A DNA stretch of 63,034 nucleotides from Candidatus Thalassarchaeaceae archaeon (GTDB taxonomy: Archaea; Thermoplasmatota; Poseidoniia; Poseidoniales; Thalassarchaeaceae), in assembly GCA_030747485.1 (NCBI GenBank), contig JASLKP010000007.1:1-63034 (forward strand), given 5' to 3'. A program made the translations under genes and the position numbers. Shown piece after piece: positions 42,884 to 51,368 of this stretch. Under the pieces are notes generated by a model, which saw nothing but the letters and a program-made list of their open reading frames with translations, had not been told where the DNA came from and did not search any database. Numbering within the stretch: the first letter of the stretch is position 1; every line of letters begins with the position of its first letter.

Positions 42884-43351
42884 TCAAATGTAAATTCGGC
42901 CCCTCTTTCGGAATACATACCATACTCCAAGTCCCATGAACAAAAGGAAGGCCAGAAGAGTCACCAATGCTCCTGTAGCCTCGTCCACACTTCCTTCGCC
43001 AGCCATGATACTATGATCTGCATTCATGGCAACGATGCCGCCAAATGCTAGGAACATGAATGCAATATCAAATACAAGGAAAATTAGAGCGTACCAATAA
43101 TACTGGAAATGGAAGTCAATCATGGCATCTCCAACTGGGTCTGCTCCACATTCGTAGGTGCTTAAGCGGCGTACATACAGAGACTGGTCAGTTTCATACC
43201 CTCTTAGCAAAAATGAGCGGAGTTGAGTGGGGTTGTTTGGGTCTGGCATCGGGCGTAAAAATCTCGATAAGAGGAAGCCACCAAGAGGGAAGCCAATGCC
43301 TACGATTGTCATCAATCCTAACGACAGATAATCCGCTGAAACAGTCGACAT
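42884..43351 (-). CDS. nuoA: Complex I subunit NuoA
   Basis: 155 residues, somewhat longer than usual for this three-helix subunit. The conserved loop cysteine is in YECGADPVGDA and the second helix in FQYYWYALIFLVFDIAFMFL, with its membrane aspartate/glutamate region. The ATG at 43351 is preferred over a TTG at 43357. It is the first gene of the nuo run, followed by B-C-D-H-I-J1-J2-K-L-M-N with no NuoE, F or G. Confidence 0.94.
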   Translation of the reverse strand: MSTVSADYLSLGLMTIVGIGFPLGGFLLSRFLRPMPDPNNPTQLRSFLLRGYETDQSLYVRRLSTYECGADPVGDAMIDFHFQYYWYALIFLVFDIAFMFLAFGGIVAMNADHSIMAGEGSVDEATGALVTLLAFLLFMGLGVWYVFRKRGRIYI

Positions 43352-43365
43352 CTGCAACGCCCCTG

Positions 43366-43384
43366 AGGAACCCGTAGGGTTCCT
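43366..43384 (-). other. Hairpin (8-bp stem, 3-base loop) between surface gene and nuoA
   Basis: AGGAACCC and GGGTTCCT arms flank a GTA loop, with nuoA starting 15 bases downstream on the minus strand. It could mark a 3' processing site of an upstream transcript or act in the nuoA leader. No clear TATA box was seen between it and the upstream surface gene. Confidence 0.4.
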
Positions 43385-43450
43385 TCAGATTGTTCGACTC
43401 AAAGAGGCATCATAAGCATATCCGGCAAGCCATCGGCTGAAGTCGTATCA

Positions 43451-46162
43451 TCAGACACGAGAACTGCGACGACGGTTCGAAAAGATAAGGCCGAGAATAG
43501 CAAGTGCCAGTGTACCAATAATGACCCATGACACGATATTCCAAGTCGCCGATGAGAAACCAAACATACTCTGATCAGTATTTGCTGAAACCGTCAAATC
43601 CACAGGTTGAGCATGCACTTCGGAATAAGTCGGAGTGACGATTAATGTGAATTCAAAATCATCTGATGATGACAGTTCTACAGGAGGCTTCACACGTACA
43701 AGAATCTCCTGTACTTCTCCTGCACCCAATTCCAATTCATCGATATTCAAATCGACGGTCCAACCCCTCAGTCCTTCGGTTGTCGTGATTTCAATCTCTT
43801 CCTCAATATTCCCATCGTTGGTAATTAACACTCTGAAATCAGCATAATCTGGATGTGTGATATTTCGATGGGGGCCGTCGATGACCTCGAGTGAAAGTGA
43901 GTGAACTGTTGAGATTGTGACGACGACGCTGATACAGGATGGTTCTGCTGTATTTCGCAATGAAGCCGCACAGATTTGAACGGTTCCAACTTCTCCATTC
44001 AAACTTTGATCACTGGACATGATACTGAGTTTAATTCTGACATCGAATGATTGATTCCCTGCTGTGATTGGGATCTCAAAATAATCTGCATTCAATGTAT
44101 AGGGAACTCCATTGACGGTCAATTCTCGAGAGACGGTTGAATCCATTCCTGTCACAAAGAATGTGGCGTATTCTGTATACGTGGAATTGCCAACATCACT
44201 CACCAACATATCGATGCTAGTCTCCCCACCAGGTGGCAATGTAACACTGGTTGAATCGGGTGCACCCTGTGGATTGGCCAGAATCAATTGCATCAGGTAA
44301 ACATACTTTGAAACCGTTGCATCAACAGTATGGACATAGACCTGAGATGGTGCAGAAACAACGGTGACCTTGATATTGATACTAAGAGAAACACCTTCAT
44401 CTTCATCTGGGATTTCGACCTCCAGATATACGTCTGCAGACTCAGCAGCATCTAGAGCGATTTGTGTGATTTCCTGACCGGCCCCATCAACATAGCGCGT
44501 TGGCCATGCAGGAGATACACAATTGTTCTGTGCAGGGTCACATGCTTGTAAGCGGAAGGAATCCCGAACGTTACCATCATTGGTGACTGATACTGTGAAT
44601 AGAATCTTCTCATATGGACGACCTGTTTGACTGTTGGACAATACGTTACCCTGCACAGCGTGGCGTTCTGCGACTGATACATCGAGTTCCTCAGTGGATT
44701 CTACTGATGATGCTCCAGAACTTGTGACTGTGAACGTGATGGTGACTGTTTCATCAGCCAATGCATTTGTTGGAACGAAGACCGATACTTCCACACTTTC
44801 TTGATCACCAGAGCCCGAAGTGTGTTTTCCTTCAAGGGTAACTGAAGATGATGCCAGAGTTACGGTCCAACCAGTCGGCATCGGCGTGTGACCAATCGAG
44901 AACAAATCATTTCCATTACCCTGATTGGTAATTGTAAGATGTGTGCTACTTGAGGTCCCTGGTTGTATGTTGTGAAGATAATCATTAGATAACGAAGTGG
45001 CGACTCCATGGGATTGCCCAACTGTCACCGAGAGCATGACTGAACACCGTGGACTGTTGCCATCTTTCCCGATGATTTCAATTTGTGTCGTACTATCTGC
45101 CGCAAGGCTGTCATCAGGAGAGACTGTGAACGTGAATGATGCATCGCCATTTCCATTATCATACTCCAATAATCGAGTACTCTGGGATGGTGTAACCCAA
45201 CTTGCTTTTTGACCCGATTTTCCAAAGGTAACCGTCCAATCACTATTCCCTGCATTATCAAGTTCAAATGTACCAGTTTCAGAACTACCAGGAGCGATAT
45301 TCATGGTAGATGGCGAAATAGTGGCATCACATTCGTGCAATTCAGGAATATTGAGTGTTAAGGACAAATTATCCTGTGCTTGATTCTGTTGGTTGGGATC
45401 ATTAGTAACTGTTGCTCGAACAATGAAACAGTGACTACCGGCCTCTGTTTGTTCCCCATCTGGTACGGCAATTGTCACTGTAGCATCATCATCTTCATCT
45501 GATTGTAGTGTCATCGTGACAGGGTCAATATCTGATGATAAATCTGAACGACACGAAGATGAATCGGTTATTTCTAGTGAAATAGATGCCTGTGATTGAC
45601 CTGAATTTTTCACATTAACAATGAACTCAACTTCCTCATCGTCACCATTGTAATTCTTTGAAGTTGGTGAGGCTGAAAGTTCAACAGCAAACGCAGCGTT
45701 TCCGCTTCCCTCAGATTTGGTTGTCGTCACTGTGAGGTCTGCCTGAGCGGGAGCGCCCGGGGCACCGGCCTCAGCACTATTGGCAGTTGCAGTGACTGTT
45801 GTTTCGCAATCATCAGCAACGGCTTCAGAAGAATCATCTGTGATATTCACAGTTAGAACGACTTGTTCAGAGGAACCTGTGGGAATTGTCCCTGGCACTT
45901 GCTCAATCGCACTAGAATAACCCTGACACCCCCCCGGTTCTTGACTGGTAGACAATTGAACCGTGATGTCTACATCTCCAGAGTTGTGTACTGTAATCGT
46001 ATATTCCGCAGGAGAGCCAGGACTGGCGTCCTTAGACAAGGAATCTGCAGACAAGGTAACGTCTGCATCACGTCCGCCTGATGCAGCCACATAGGGGGTA
46101 ATGGCTACCAAAACGAGTAGTGCGACTAGGCACAGAGTGCGGCCGCGCGCGTGTGTGCGCAT
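43451..46162 (-). CDS. Secreted NEW3/CARDB-repeat surface protein with C-terminal anchor
   Basis: About 903 residues from the ATG at 46162, whose product starts with a normal signal peptide (GRTLCLVALLVLVAITPYVAA). Six or more beta-sandwich domains of the NEW3/CARDB type follow, with repeated motifs such as VTNDGNVRDSF, ITNQGNGNDLF and ITNDGNIEEEI. A C-terminal membrane helix (IVSWVIIGTLALAILGLIF) ends in RRRSSRV. The frame extends to an ATG at 46237 overlapping the subtilase stop. A hairpin at 46192-46210 lies in this extension, so the inner start is favoured. It is probably an envelope stalk working with the neighbouring subtilase. Confidence 0.8.
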   Translation of the reverse strand: MRTHARGRTLCLVALLVLVAITPYVAASGGRDADVTLSADSLSKDASPGSPAEYTITVHNSGDVDITVQLSTSQEPGGCQGYSSAIEQVPGTIPTGSSEQVVLTVNITDDSSEAVADDCETTVTATANSAEAGAPGAPAQADLTVTTTKSEGSGNAAFAVELSASPTSKNYNGDDEEVEFIVNVKNSGQSQASISLEITDSSSCRSDLSSDIDPVTMTLQSDEDDDATVTIAVPDGEQTEAGSHCFIVRATVTNDPNQQNQAQDNLSLTLNIPELHECDATISPSTMNIAPGSSETGTFELDNAGNSDWTVTFGKSGQKASWVTPSQSTRLLEYDNGNGDASFTFTVSPDDSLAADSTTQIEIIGKDGNSPRCSVMLSVTVGQSHGVATSLSNDYLHNIQPGTSSSTHLTITNQGNGNDLFSIGHTPMPTGWTVTLASSSVTLEGKHTSGSGDQESVEVSVFVPTNALADETVTITFTVTSSGASSVESTEELDVSVAERHAVQGNVLSNSQTGRPYEKILFTVSVTNDGNVRDSFRLQACDPAQNNCVSPAWPTRYVDGAGQEITQIALDAAESADVYLEVEIPDEDEGVSLSINIKVTVVSAPSQVYVHTVDATVSKYVYLMQLILANPQGAPDSTSVTLPPGGETSIDMLVSDVGNSTYTEYATFFVTGMDSTVSRELTVNGVPYTLNADYFEIPITAGNQSFDVRIKLSIMSSDQSLNGEVGTVQICAASLRNTAEPSCISVVVTISTVHSLSLEVIDGPHRNITHPDYADFRVLITNDGNIEEEIEITTTEGLRGWTVDLNIDELELGAGEVQEILVRVKPPVELSSSDDFEFTLIVTPTYSEVHAQPVDLTVSANTDQSMFGFSSATWNIVSWVIIGTLALAILGLIFSNRRRSSRV

Positions 46163-46191
46163 ACGCAGCCGACAGGCAGACCCCCTCAAAA

Positions 46192-46210
46192 GGGCGACTG
46201 CTTGTCGCCC
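46192..46210 (-). terminator. Hairpin (7-bp stem) just after the subtilase gene
   Basis: A perfect GGGCGAC / GTCGCCC stem with a five-base loop begins 17 bases after the subtilase stop and 30 bases before the preferred start of the next gene. No T-run follows. It may serve mRNA processing in the surface operon. Confidence 0.4.
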
Positions 46211-46226
46211 ATGAGATAATTCAGCG

Positions 46227-49200
46227 TCATTCACCATTCTGCTGAACCTCCTGCAAATTTGTCTGGGGAGTGACTTGAGGCGTTACTGCTGGAGCCACTG
46301 CAATTGGTTGTTGAACAACCTGTGGAGCAAAGGCACTAGCGATTGGTGCCTGTGAAGGTGGTGGTTGTCGTAATCGAATCACTAACACAGTCGCCAAAGC
46401 AAGTCCTGCAATGATGAATACAATCAACCCAATGATGGCAATTGTTTCAATCGCGCTGTCACTTTCCCTCACTAGAGTGGGATCATTAGGGACATCCATT
46501 GTGATTGAATAACTGGAGCCTTCAACCGTGCTACCTTGCTCTAAATCTAGAGACAAAGTATCCTCTCCCGCATCAGGTACGATACTGATACGAATGCCTT
46601 GAGTTGCTCCCACTGAAAGACTGACCAAATCTGTCCCTTCCACTTCTGCATCCCAACCTCTTGGAGTCTCAAGAATGAGACGGTCCTGAACAGGTACATT
46701 ACCAATATTCTCAACTTCAAGATAAATGTCTGAGGTCTTGCCTTCCATCGATTCGTCGATGGACAATGTCCTCCAAAGAATAGCAGGATTTGCAGCGATT
46801 GTAAGGGTCGTGTGAGAGGTTCGTTCTACACCCTCCGCATTAACGACCAGTGCGATATCTGTGGGACCAGCAGGTGCAAGAACTGGCGCGACAATAATGC
46901 AAGATACTTCTGTTGATTGACCACCATTAATTTCACCAATTTGGTCACAGGAACCGGCCCATGAATTGTCTGGGAAATCAAATGAGAGACTTGGAGCCCA
47001 TGAGGCAGAACCATCATTTCCGATGACCCAAGAAAGTAAGAAGCCAGGTTCACCAGTTGGATGGAAATCATAACTGTTGCAAAGTTCACAGAAAGCGACG
47101 ACTGGTTTTGCTTCTTCAGCTACATTCAATTGGCCATTCCAAGTGATTCGATATCCACTAAGTGTCGATAGATGGACGTTAATCTCTCCACCTAAAGCAA
47201 AACCATTCCCTTCCAAACCAACAACGTAGGGCACTGAATCACCAATTGGAACTTCAAGCGTTTGCGTACCCATCGTTACCGACCACCCACCTGGACGATC
47301 GTCGAGATTTGGATATAGCGTCAATGGGGCATTTCCGATATTGGTGACTGTAAACTGAATGTAAGTGGTTGAATCAGGTTGTAGAGTCATCATTTCGGAT
47401 TCAATCTCTATCTGTCCTGATTCAAATTCAATGACTTCAAACTGAATCGGGAATACCCAGTATTGATCTGGATCCACTTGTGAAATCACTCGCAAATTCG
47501 CTGTGAGGCTTAAGCCGGCAGCAGGAGGAGTTCCTGATGGTGGAACCAACGTCATATCGACTGTGCGTGCACCATCGACTGGAATCGCACCAGTGGAACC
47601 TGATGCTGAATCCGTCGTGGTGCCCAACGAATCGAGTCCCACCCACCAACCAATTGGAGACTCGAGGTACAGGTTGTAACCCTGATTTCCATTTCCGTCA
47701 TTATGGACATCAACGGTGAATCTTGTTGGTTCAGATGGATGGACCTGTAATGTTTGGAACGGCGCTTGGAAAGATACACCCGGCAATATATTGACTCTTA
47801 GTGCGACTGTCAGAGGGAAATCGATGTCATTATCGTCATCGTGAGCAGTGATTGTGAATTGGTACAAACCAGGGTCTGGAGGAGAATCATGGACGAGTGT
47901 GAAACCAATATCTGCTGACTCTGAACCTTCAAGCTCAAATGTTGTTTGTGTGAACGATGTGAACCAAGTGGTCATCGCTTGACCTGATGATATCTTGATG
48001 GGTGTAGAGGATGCAATCGAAGCATTAGTGGGAATTAACGCAGTATTTCGGATACTGAAATCCCAAGATGTACTGGTTGCACTTGAGTCTTCAAGCGTCT
48101 TCGTCGTCGCATCAGCGGTCACGCGAACACCTGGTGCACTCACTCCAACCAATGTTTCAAACATGTTGTTATCTTCATCAATTTCTTCAAAATCATCATT
48201 CGGATCTATTCGAATGAGGATCGATTTCTGTCCCTCACTTGTTGGCGTCCAATCCCATGTTGCCCAGCGACTCATACCTGGACCCAAATCCAACTCCACA
48301 TCACCTAGATTTTGACCACCTGCAATCGCTTCAACATACAACGGATTTGCTCGGCCTCCACCCTGATTCTGAATCTGAATTGTGATTTGACATACATCAT
48401 TGACCTGGGGAATATCAGTAGAAAGTTGGAAAGACGCTGCAACAGGCATTGGGTCACTTCTCAAATCGTTGACCCCAGCGCCTCGAACAGCAAGAGCGAA
48501 CGGTTGATCACTACTCTGCCCTCCGTGTGCCACATCGGTAATTCGGACTGTCCAAACACCAATGTCTGCTTGATCGACTAACACGACTTCAACATTGTTT
48601 GTATCATCAGCGTCACCACCAGTTGTAGAGCGACCACTCGCAAAATCGTTACCGAGATATTCAGTTCCATCTGGTGCTGTTACAACCATGTCCAAATCAT
48701 TCTGTAATTGCTTTGAAGACCATGTGCTACCGGGATAATCTGACCAAGTGAGTACTACTTTGAATGGAGTATTCGATCGACTGAGGTTGAATTGATATTC
48801 TCTCGTCTGACCACTTCTAACTGTTGTTCGATCATCGACCCAAATGCCAGTATCTGTTCCAGGGATTAGAGAATTGGCTAGATTGACACGCCCCCATCCC
48901 TCGTTCATGTTTGGAATATCACGAGTGCCAGCATCTTCTGCCCCCAAGATGAGTAATCCCTTGATGAGGGCTCCTTGTGGCGCTGGTCTACCAGCGACCT
49001 CCATCAAATATTCACGAATTAACACTGAGGCCCCAGCAGCATTTGGAGCAGCCATAGATGTCCCTGAATACTCAAGATACCATTGACTAGACCACGAGGC
49101 CCCTCCGATATCATCTGCATCCTGTGAACGACATGAACGCACCCAAGAGCCTGGTGCAGTAACATCTGGCTTGATTCGGCCATCATCTGTAGGTCCACGA

Positions 49201-50621
49201 GAACTACCATCAGACAATGTATCAGGGGCACCCCCTCCTCGATTGTGATGATTGCCAACAGCAACGACATTCTTGGCAGTTGCAGGAGGTGTAATGGTAT
49301 CCGAATTCGGGCCATCGTTGCCAGCCGATACGAGAACAATCATTCCATCATAAGACCAAAATCGATCATAGGTGTTTGTTCGACTATCGGCATCCTCACT
49401 GCTAGTCGTATATTCGCCGTAGTACTCATGGGCACCCCACGAATTGGTGTGAATATGTGAGTTGGCTTCGTACGCTTTTCGAACAAGCGTATCCATGCTA
49501 ACGCCGCCGAAATTGCCGCTATCATCATCCTCCATTGCTTGGAATCTCAACGTCGCCTGTGGAGCAACGCCCGCATAACTACCATGACTGCCATTACCAA
49601 GGACAGTACAAGCAACGTGTGTCCCATGGCCTGAATGTACATCTTCTGTAGATGAATCACCCCATATGACTGATTCAACGTGCTCAATACGTCCATCAAA
49701 ATCACCATGATCTCGGTCAATACCTGAATCAGCAACAGTCACACTGTGACCACTACCGTTCAACCCAATATTTGGAAAATAATTCGATACATCATCGGCA
49801 CGCATATGCCCTATCGCCTCATTGTTATCTAATTCCCAAACGGGTTCTAAGGAAATCCAAGCGAGTGCCGGCTCTGCAGCAATGTTCGCAATTTCAGTCA
49901 AAGGAATGATGCCCAGATGACGACCGCTTTGAATCGGTCGATGATCTGAAAGCATCTGTTGAGCAGTTTGATCCAAATCTCCTGACAAACGGCCCAAACG
50001 AACATGGTCCTGAGGTGTACCAGATGATGATTCACGCCATCCATTCAATTGTACAGCGGTGGACAGAATATTGGGATATTCTAGAGTCGCGGCATCGGCC
50101 AACAAATCACTGACATGGTAATCGATCATGAAGGCCAATGGCAGAGGATGTACTGCGGCCACGACATTGAGTTGGGTAGCGGCTGCAAGTGCCACTGGAT
50201 GACCTTGCAAGAGAAAACCAGACGAGGGGAGATGGGCACGGACTTCGACCCCTGGTAATGCTGTCAAAGCCACTCTAGCATCCCATAATCCAACATCTCC
50301 ATGCACCACGACCATGACAATATCTGTTCGAATTTCTGTCAGTATTTCAGGGACTTCCACATCTGATTCAAAGCCAAATTCTGTGAATTGACCGAGGTGT
50401 GTATCAACAGATGTTGGTCTCAATCGCTCTTCACCATCCCAACTAGCAGAAGGATGAGCATCACCAACGCTATTTGGGTCTGGAGTCAACTGAATTCTCT
50501 CGATTCCTGAGACTTTGTCATCCACATCCTCTCCCGAGAAATGAGGACTGGGCGGTGCTAATGGGGCAAAACTAGCGAGTAATAGCACCGTCAAAATGCC
50601 GAGTACAATTTGCTTGTTCAT
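46227..50621 (-). CDS. Giant secreted subtilisin-like serine protease (S8) with anchor
   Basis: 1464 residues. After a signal peptide comes a region of about 260 residues that may be a propeptide. The S8 catalytic domain has Asp298 in VADSGIDRDH, His332 in SGHGTHVACTV, the oxyanion Asn435 in VSAGNDGPN, and Ser522 in SGTSMAAPNAAG, so the triad is complete. A proprotein convertase P-like beta domain follows (about 590-715) and then several CARDB/NEW3 domains. A membrane helix near 1400-1425 leads to a Pro/Gln-rich cytoplasmic tail. The protein would be a cell-attached extracellular protease feeding peptides to the cell. A 10-bp hairpin ends one base before its ATG. Confidence 0.93.
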   Translation of the reverse strand: MNKQIVLGILTVLLLASFAPLAPPSPHFSGEDVDDKVSGIERIQLTPDPNSVGDAHPSASWDGEERLRPTSVDTHLGQFTEFGFESDVEVPEILTEIRTDIVMVVVHGDVGLWDARVALTALPGVEVRAHLPSSGFLLQGHPVALAAATQLNVVAAVHPLPLAFMIDYHVSDLLADAATLEYPNILSTAVQLNGWRESSSGTPQDHVRLGRLSGDLDQTAQQMLSDHRPIQSGRHLGIIPLTEIANIAAEPALAWISLEPVWELDNNEAIGHMRADDVSNYFPNIGLNGSGHSVTVADSGIDRDHGDFDGRIEHVESVIWGDSSTEDVHSGHGTHVACTVLGNGSHGSYAGVAPQATLRFQAMEDDDSGNFGGVSMDTLVRKAYEANSHIHTNSWGAHEYYGEYTTSSEDADSRTNTYDRFWSYDGMIVLVSAGNDGPNSDTITPPATAKNVVAVGNHHNRGGGAPDTLSDGSSRGPTDDGRIKPDVTAPGSWVRSCRSQDADDIGGASWSSQWYLEYSGTSMAAPNAAGASVLIREYLMEVAGRPAPQGALIKGLLILGAEDAGTRDIPNMNEGWGRVNLANSLIPGTDTGIWVDDRTTVRSGQTREYQFNLSRSNTPFKVVLTWSDYPGSTWSSKQLQNDLDMVVTAPDGTEYLGNDFASGRSTTGGDADDTNNVEVVLVDQADIGVWTVRITDVAHGGQSSDQPFALAVRGAGVNDLRSDPMPVAASFQLSTDIPQVNDVCQITIQIQNQGGGRANPLYVEAIAGGQNLGDVELDLGPGMSRWATWDWTPTSEGQKSILIRIDPNDDFEEIDEDNNMFETLVGVSAPGVRVTADATTKTLEDSSATSTSWDFSIRNTALIPTNASIASSTPIKISSGQAMTTWFTSFTQTTFELEGSESADIGFTLVHDSPPDPGLYQFTITAHDDDNDIDFPLTVALRVNILPGVSFQAPFQTLQVHPSEPTRFTVDVHNDGNGNQGYNLYLESPIGWWVGLDSLGTTTDSASGSTGAIPVDGARTVDMTLVPPSGTPPAAGLSLTANLRVISQVDPDQYWVFPIQFEVIEFESGQIEIESEMMTLQPDSTTYIQFTVTNIGNAPLTLYPNLDDRPGGWSVTMGTQTLEVPIGDSVPYVVGLEGNGFALGGEINVHLSTLSGYRITWNGQLNVAEEAKPVVAFCELCNSYDFHPTGEPGFLLSWVIGNDGSASWAPSLSFDFPDNSWAGSCDQIGEINGGQSTEVSCIIVAPVLAPAGPTDIALVVNAEGVERTSHTTLTIAANPAILWRTLSIDESMEGKTSDIYLEVENIGNVPVQDRLILETPRGWDAEVEGTDLVSLSVGATQGIRISIVPDAGEDTLSLDLEQGSTVEGSSYSITMDVPNDPTLVRESDSAIETIAIIGLIVFIIAGLALATVLVIRLRQPPPSQAPIASAFAPQVVQQPIAVAPAVTPQVTPQTNLQEVQQNGE

Positions 50622-50622
50622 G

Positions 50623-50646
50623 CGGCCCCCTCATAGGAGGGGGCCG
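50623..50646 (-). other. 10-bp GC-rich hairpin directly before the subtilase start codon
   Basis: The arms pair perfectly (CGGCCCCCTC with GAGGGGGCCG, loop ATAG) and end one base before the ATG at 50621. If transcribed, it would hinder ribosome access and could act in translation control. If the transcript is leaderless, it is an inverted repeat at the start site. Confidence 0.5.
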
Positions 50647-50677
50647 TCAGGACCGCTTTCTATCTTGCCCGCTCCCG

Positions 50678-50696
50678 ACGACACCATAGGTGTCGT
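50678..50696 (-). terminator. 8-bp hairpin with ATA loop at the end of the 222-residue gene
   Basis: ACGACACC-ATA-GGTGTCGT overlaps the last base of the stop codon of the single-pass protein gene. No T-run follows. It resembles the other gene-border hairpins. Confidence 0.45.
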
Positions 50697-51364
50697 TACA
50701 ACCATGATCGATCCGGTTTGAGAAGATGGCTTTCTGAGGTGTATTCTCCAACTGTTAATGTCCAAACCTCTTCAGGTAATGCGCCATTGTAATTGTCGTA
50801 ATCTAGCGTAATTTCAATGACATGTAAATCCCAATTAGATACACCGGTGACAATCAATTCCAAATCATCTCCAGCGATTGATGTATGCGCTGCAAGAGAT
50901 GTTTTTGTGAAATGCGTTTCATTCAAGATATTACCCTCCAAATCAGAGAATGTAACATCAACTGCAAGGTTTGCAATGGGCCTACTTCCATAATTGTGAA
51001 CCTGTAGTAAAACGACTTGCCCCGCACCTGCTTGTGAATACACGACTTCTACAGTAACGGCATCTCTAGGAACGACCCAGAACCCTACTGCAAAGACACT
51101 GAACATTAATGCAGCCATGAATACCGAAGCTAGCATCACCTTGGTCGGCGTGATTTGGCTAGCGATTTCACGTGCACGTTCAAGGGCGCGTTGTGCCATT
51201 TCCCTCTCTTCTTCTGTTGCTTCGTACTGCTCTTGTTCAAGGCCAACCATTTTTGAAATTCGTTCTGTGAGACTAACCTTCTCTTCATTTGCCTCACTGA
51301 GTTCAGGATTTTCGGGATCTCCCACAAGGGTGAACATGCCTTCAATTTCTTCATCATTAGACAT
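50696..51364 (-). CDS. Single-pass membrane protein with acidic cytoplasmic N-terminus
   Basis: 222 residues. An acidic, helical N-terminal part of about 70 residues (EEREMAQRALERAREIASQI) probably lies in the cytoplasm. It is followed by one membrane helix near 75-98 (VMLASVFMAALMFSVFAVGFW). A beta-rich extracytoplasmic domain of about 120 residues is CARDB/FxLYD-like (VVLLQVHNYGSRPIANLAV). The ATG follows GGGGTGA and sits four bases after the stop of the 1457-codon surface gene, so the two are co-translated and may form a complex. No family was recognised. Confidence 0.75.
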   Translation of the reverse strand: MSNDEEIEGMFTLVGDPENPELSEANEEKVSLTERISKMVGLEQEQYEATEEEREMAQRALERAREIASQITPTKVMLASVFMAALMFSVFAVGFWVVPRDAVTVEVVYSQAGAGQVVLLQVHNYGSRPIANLAVDVTFSDLEGNILNETHFTKTSLAAHTSIAGDDLELIVTGVSNWDLHVIEITLDYDNYNGALPEEVWTLTVGEYTSESHLLKPDRSWL

Positions 51365-51368
51365 TATT

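Noticed and set aside
46163..46237. N-terminal extension of the NEW3/CARDB surface protein to the ATG at 46237
   Set aside because: It would place 25 residues before a normal signal peptide, and a hairpin lies inside it. Kept as an alternative start only.
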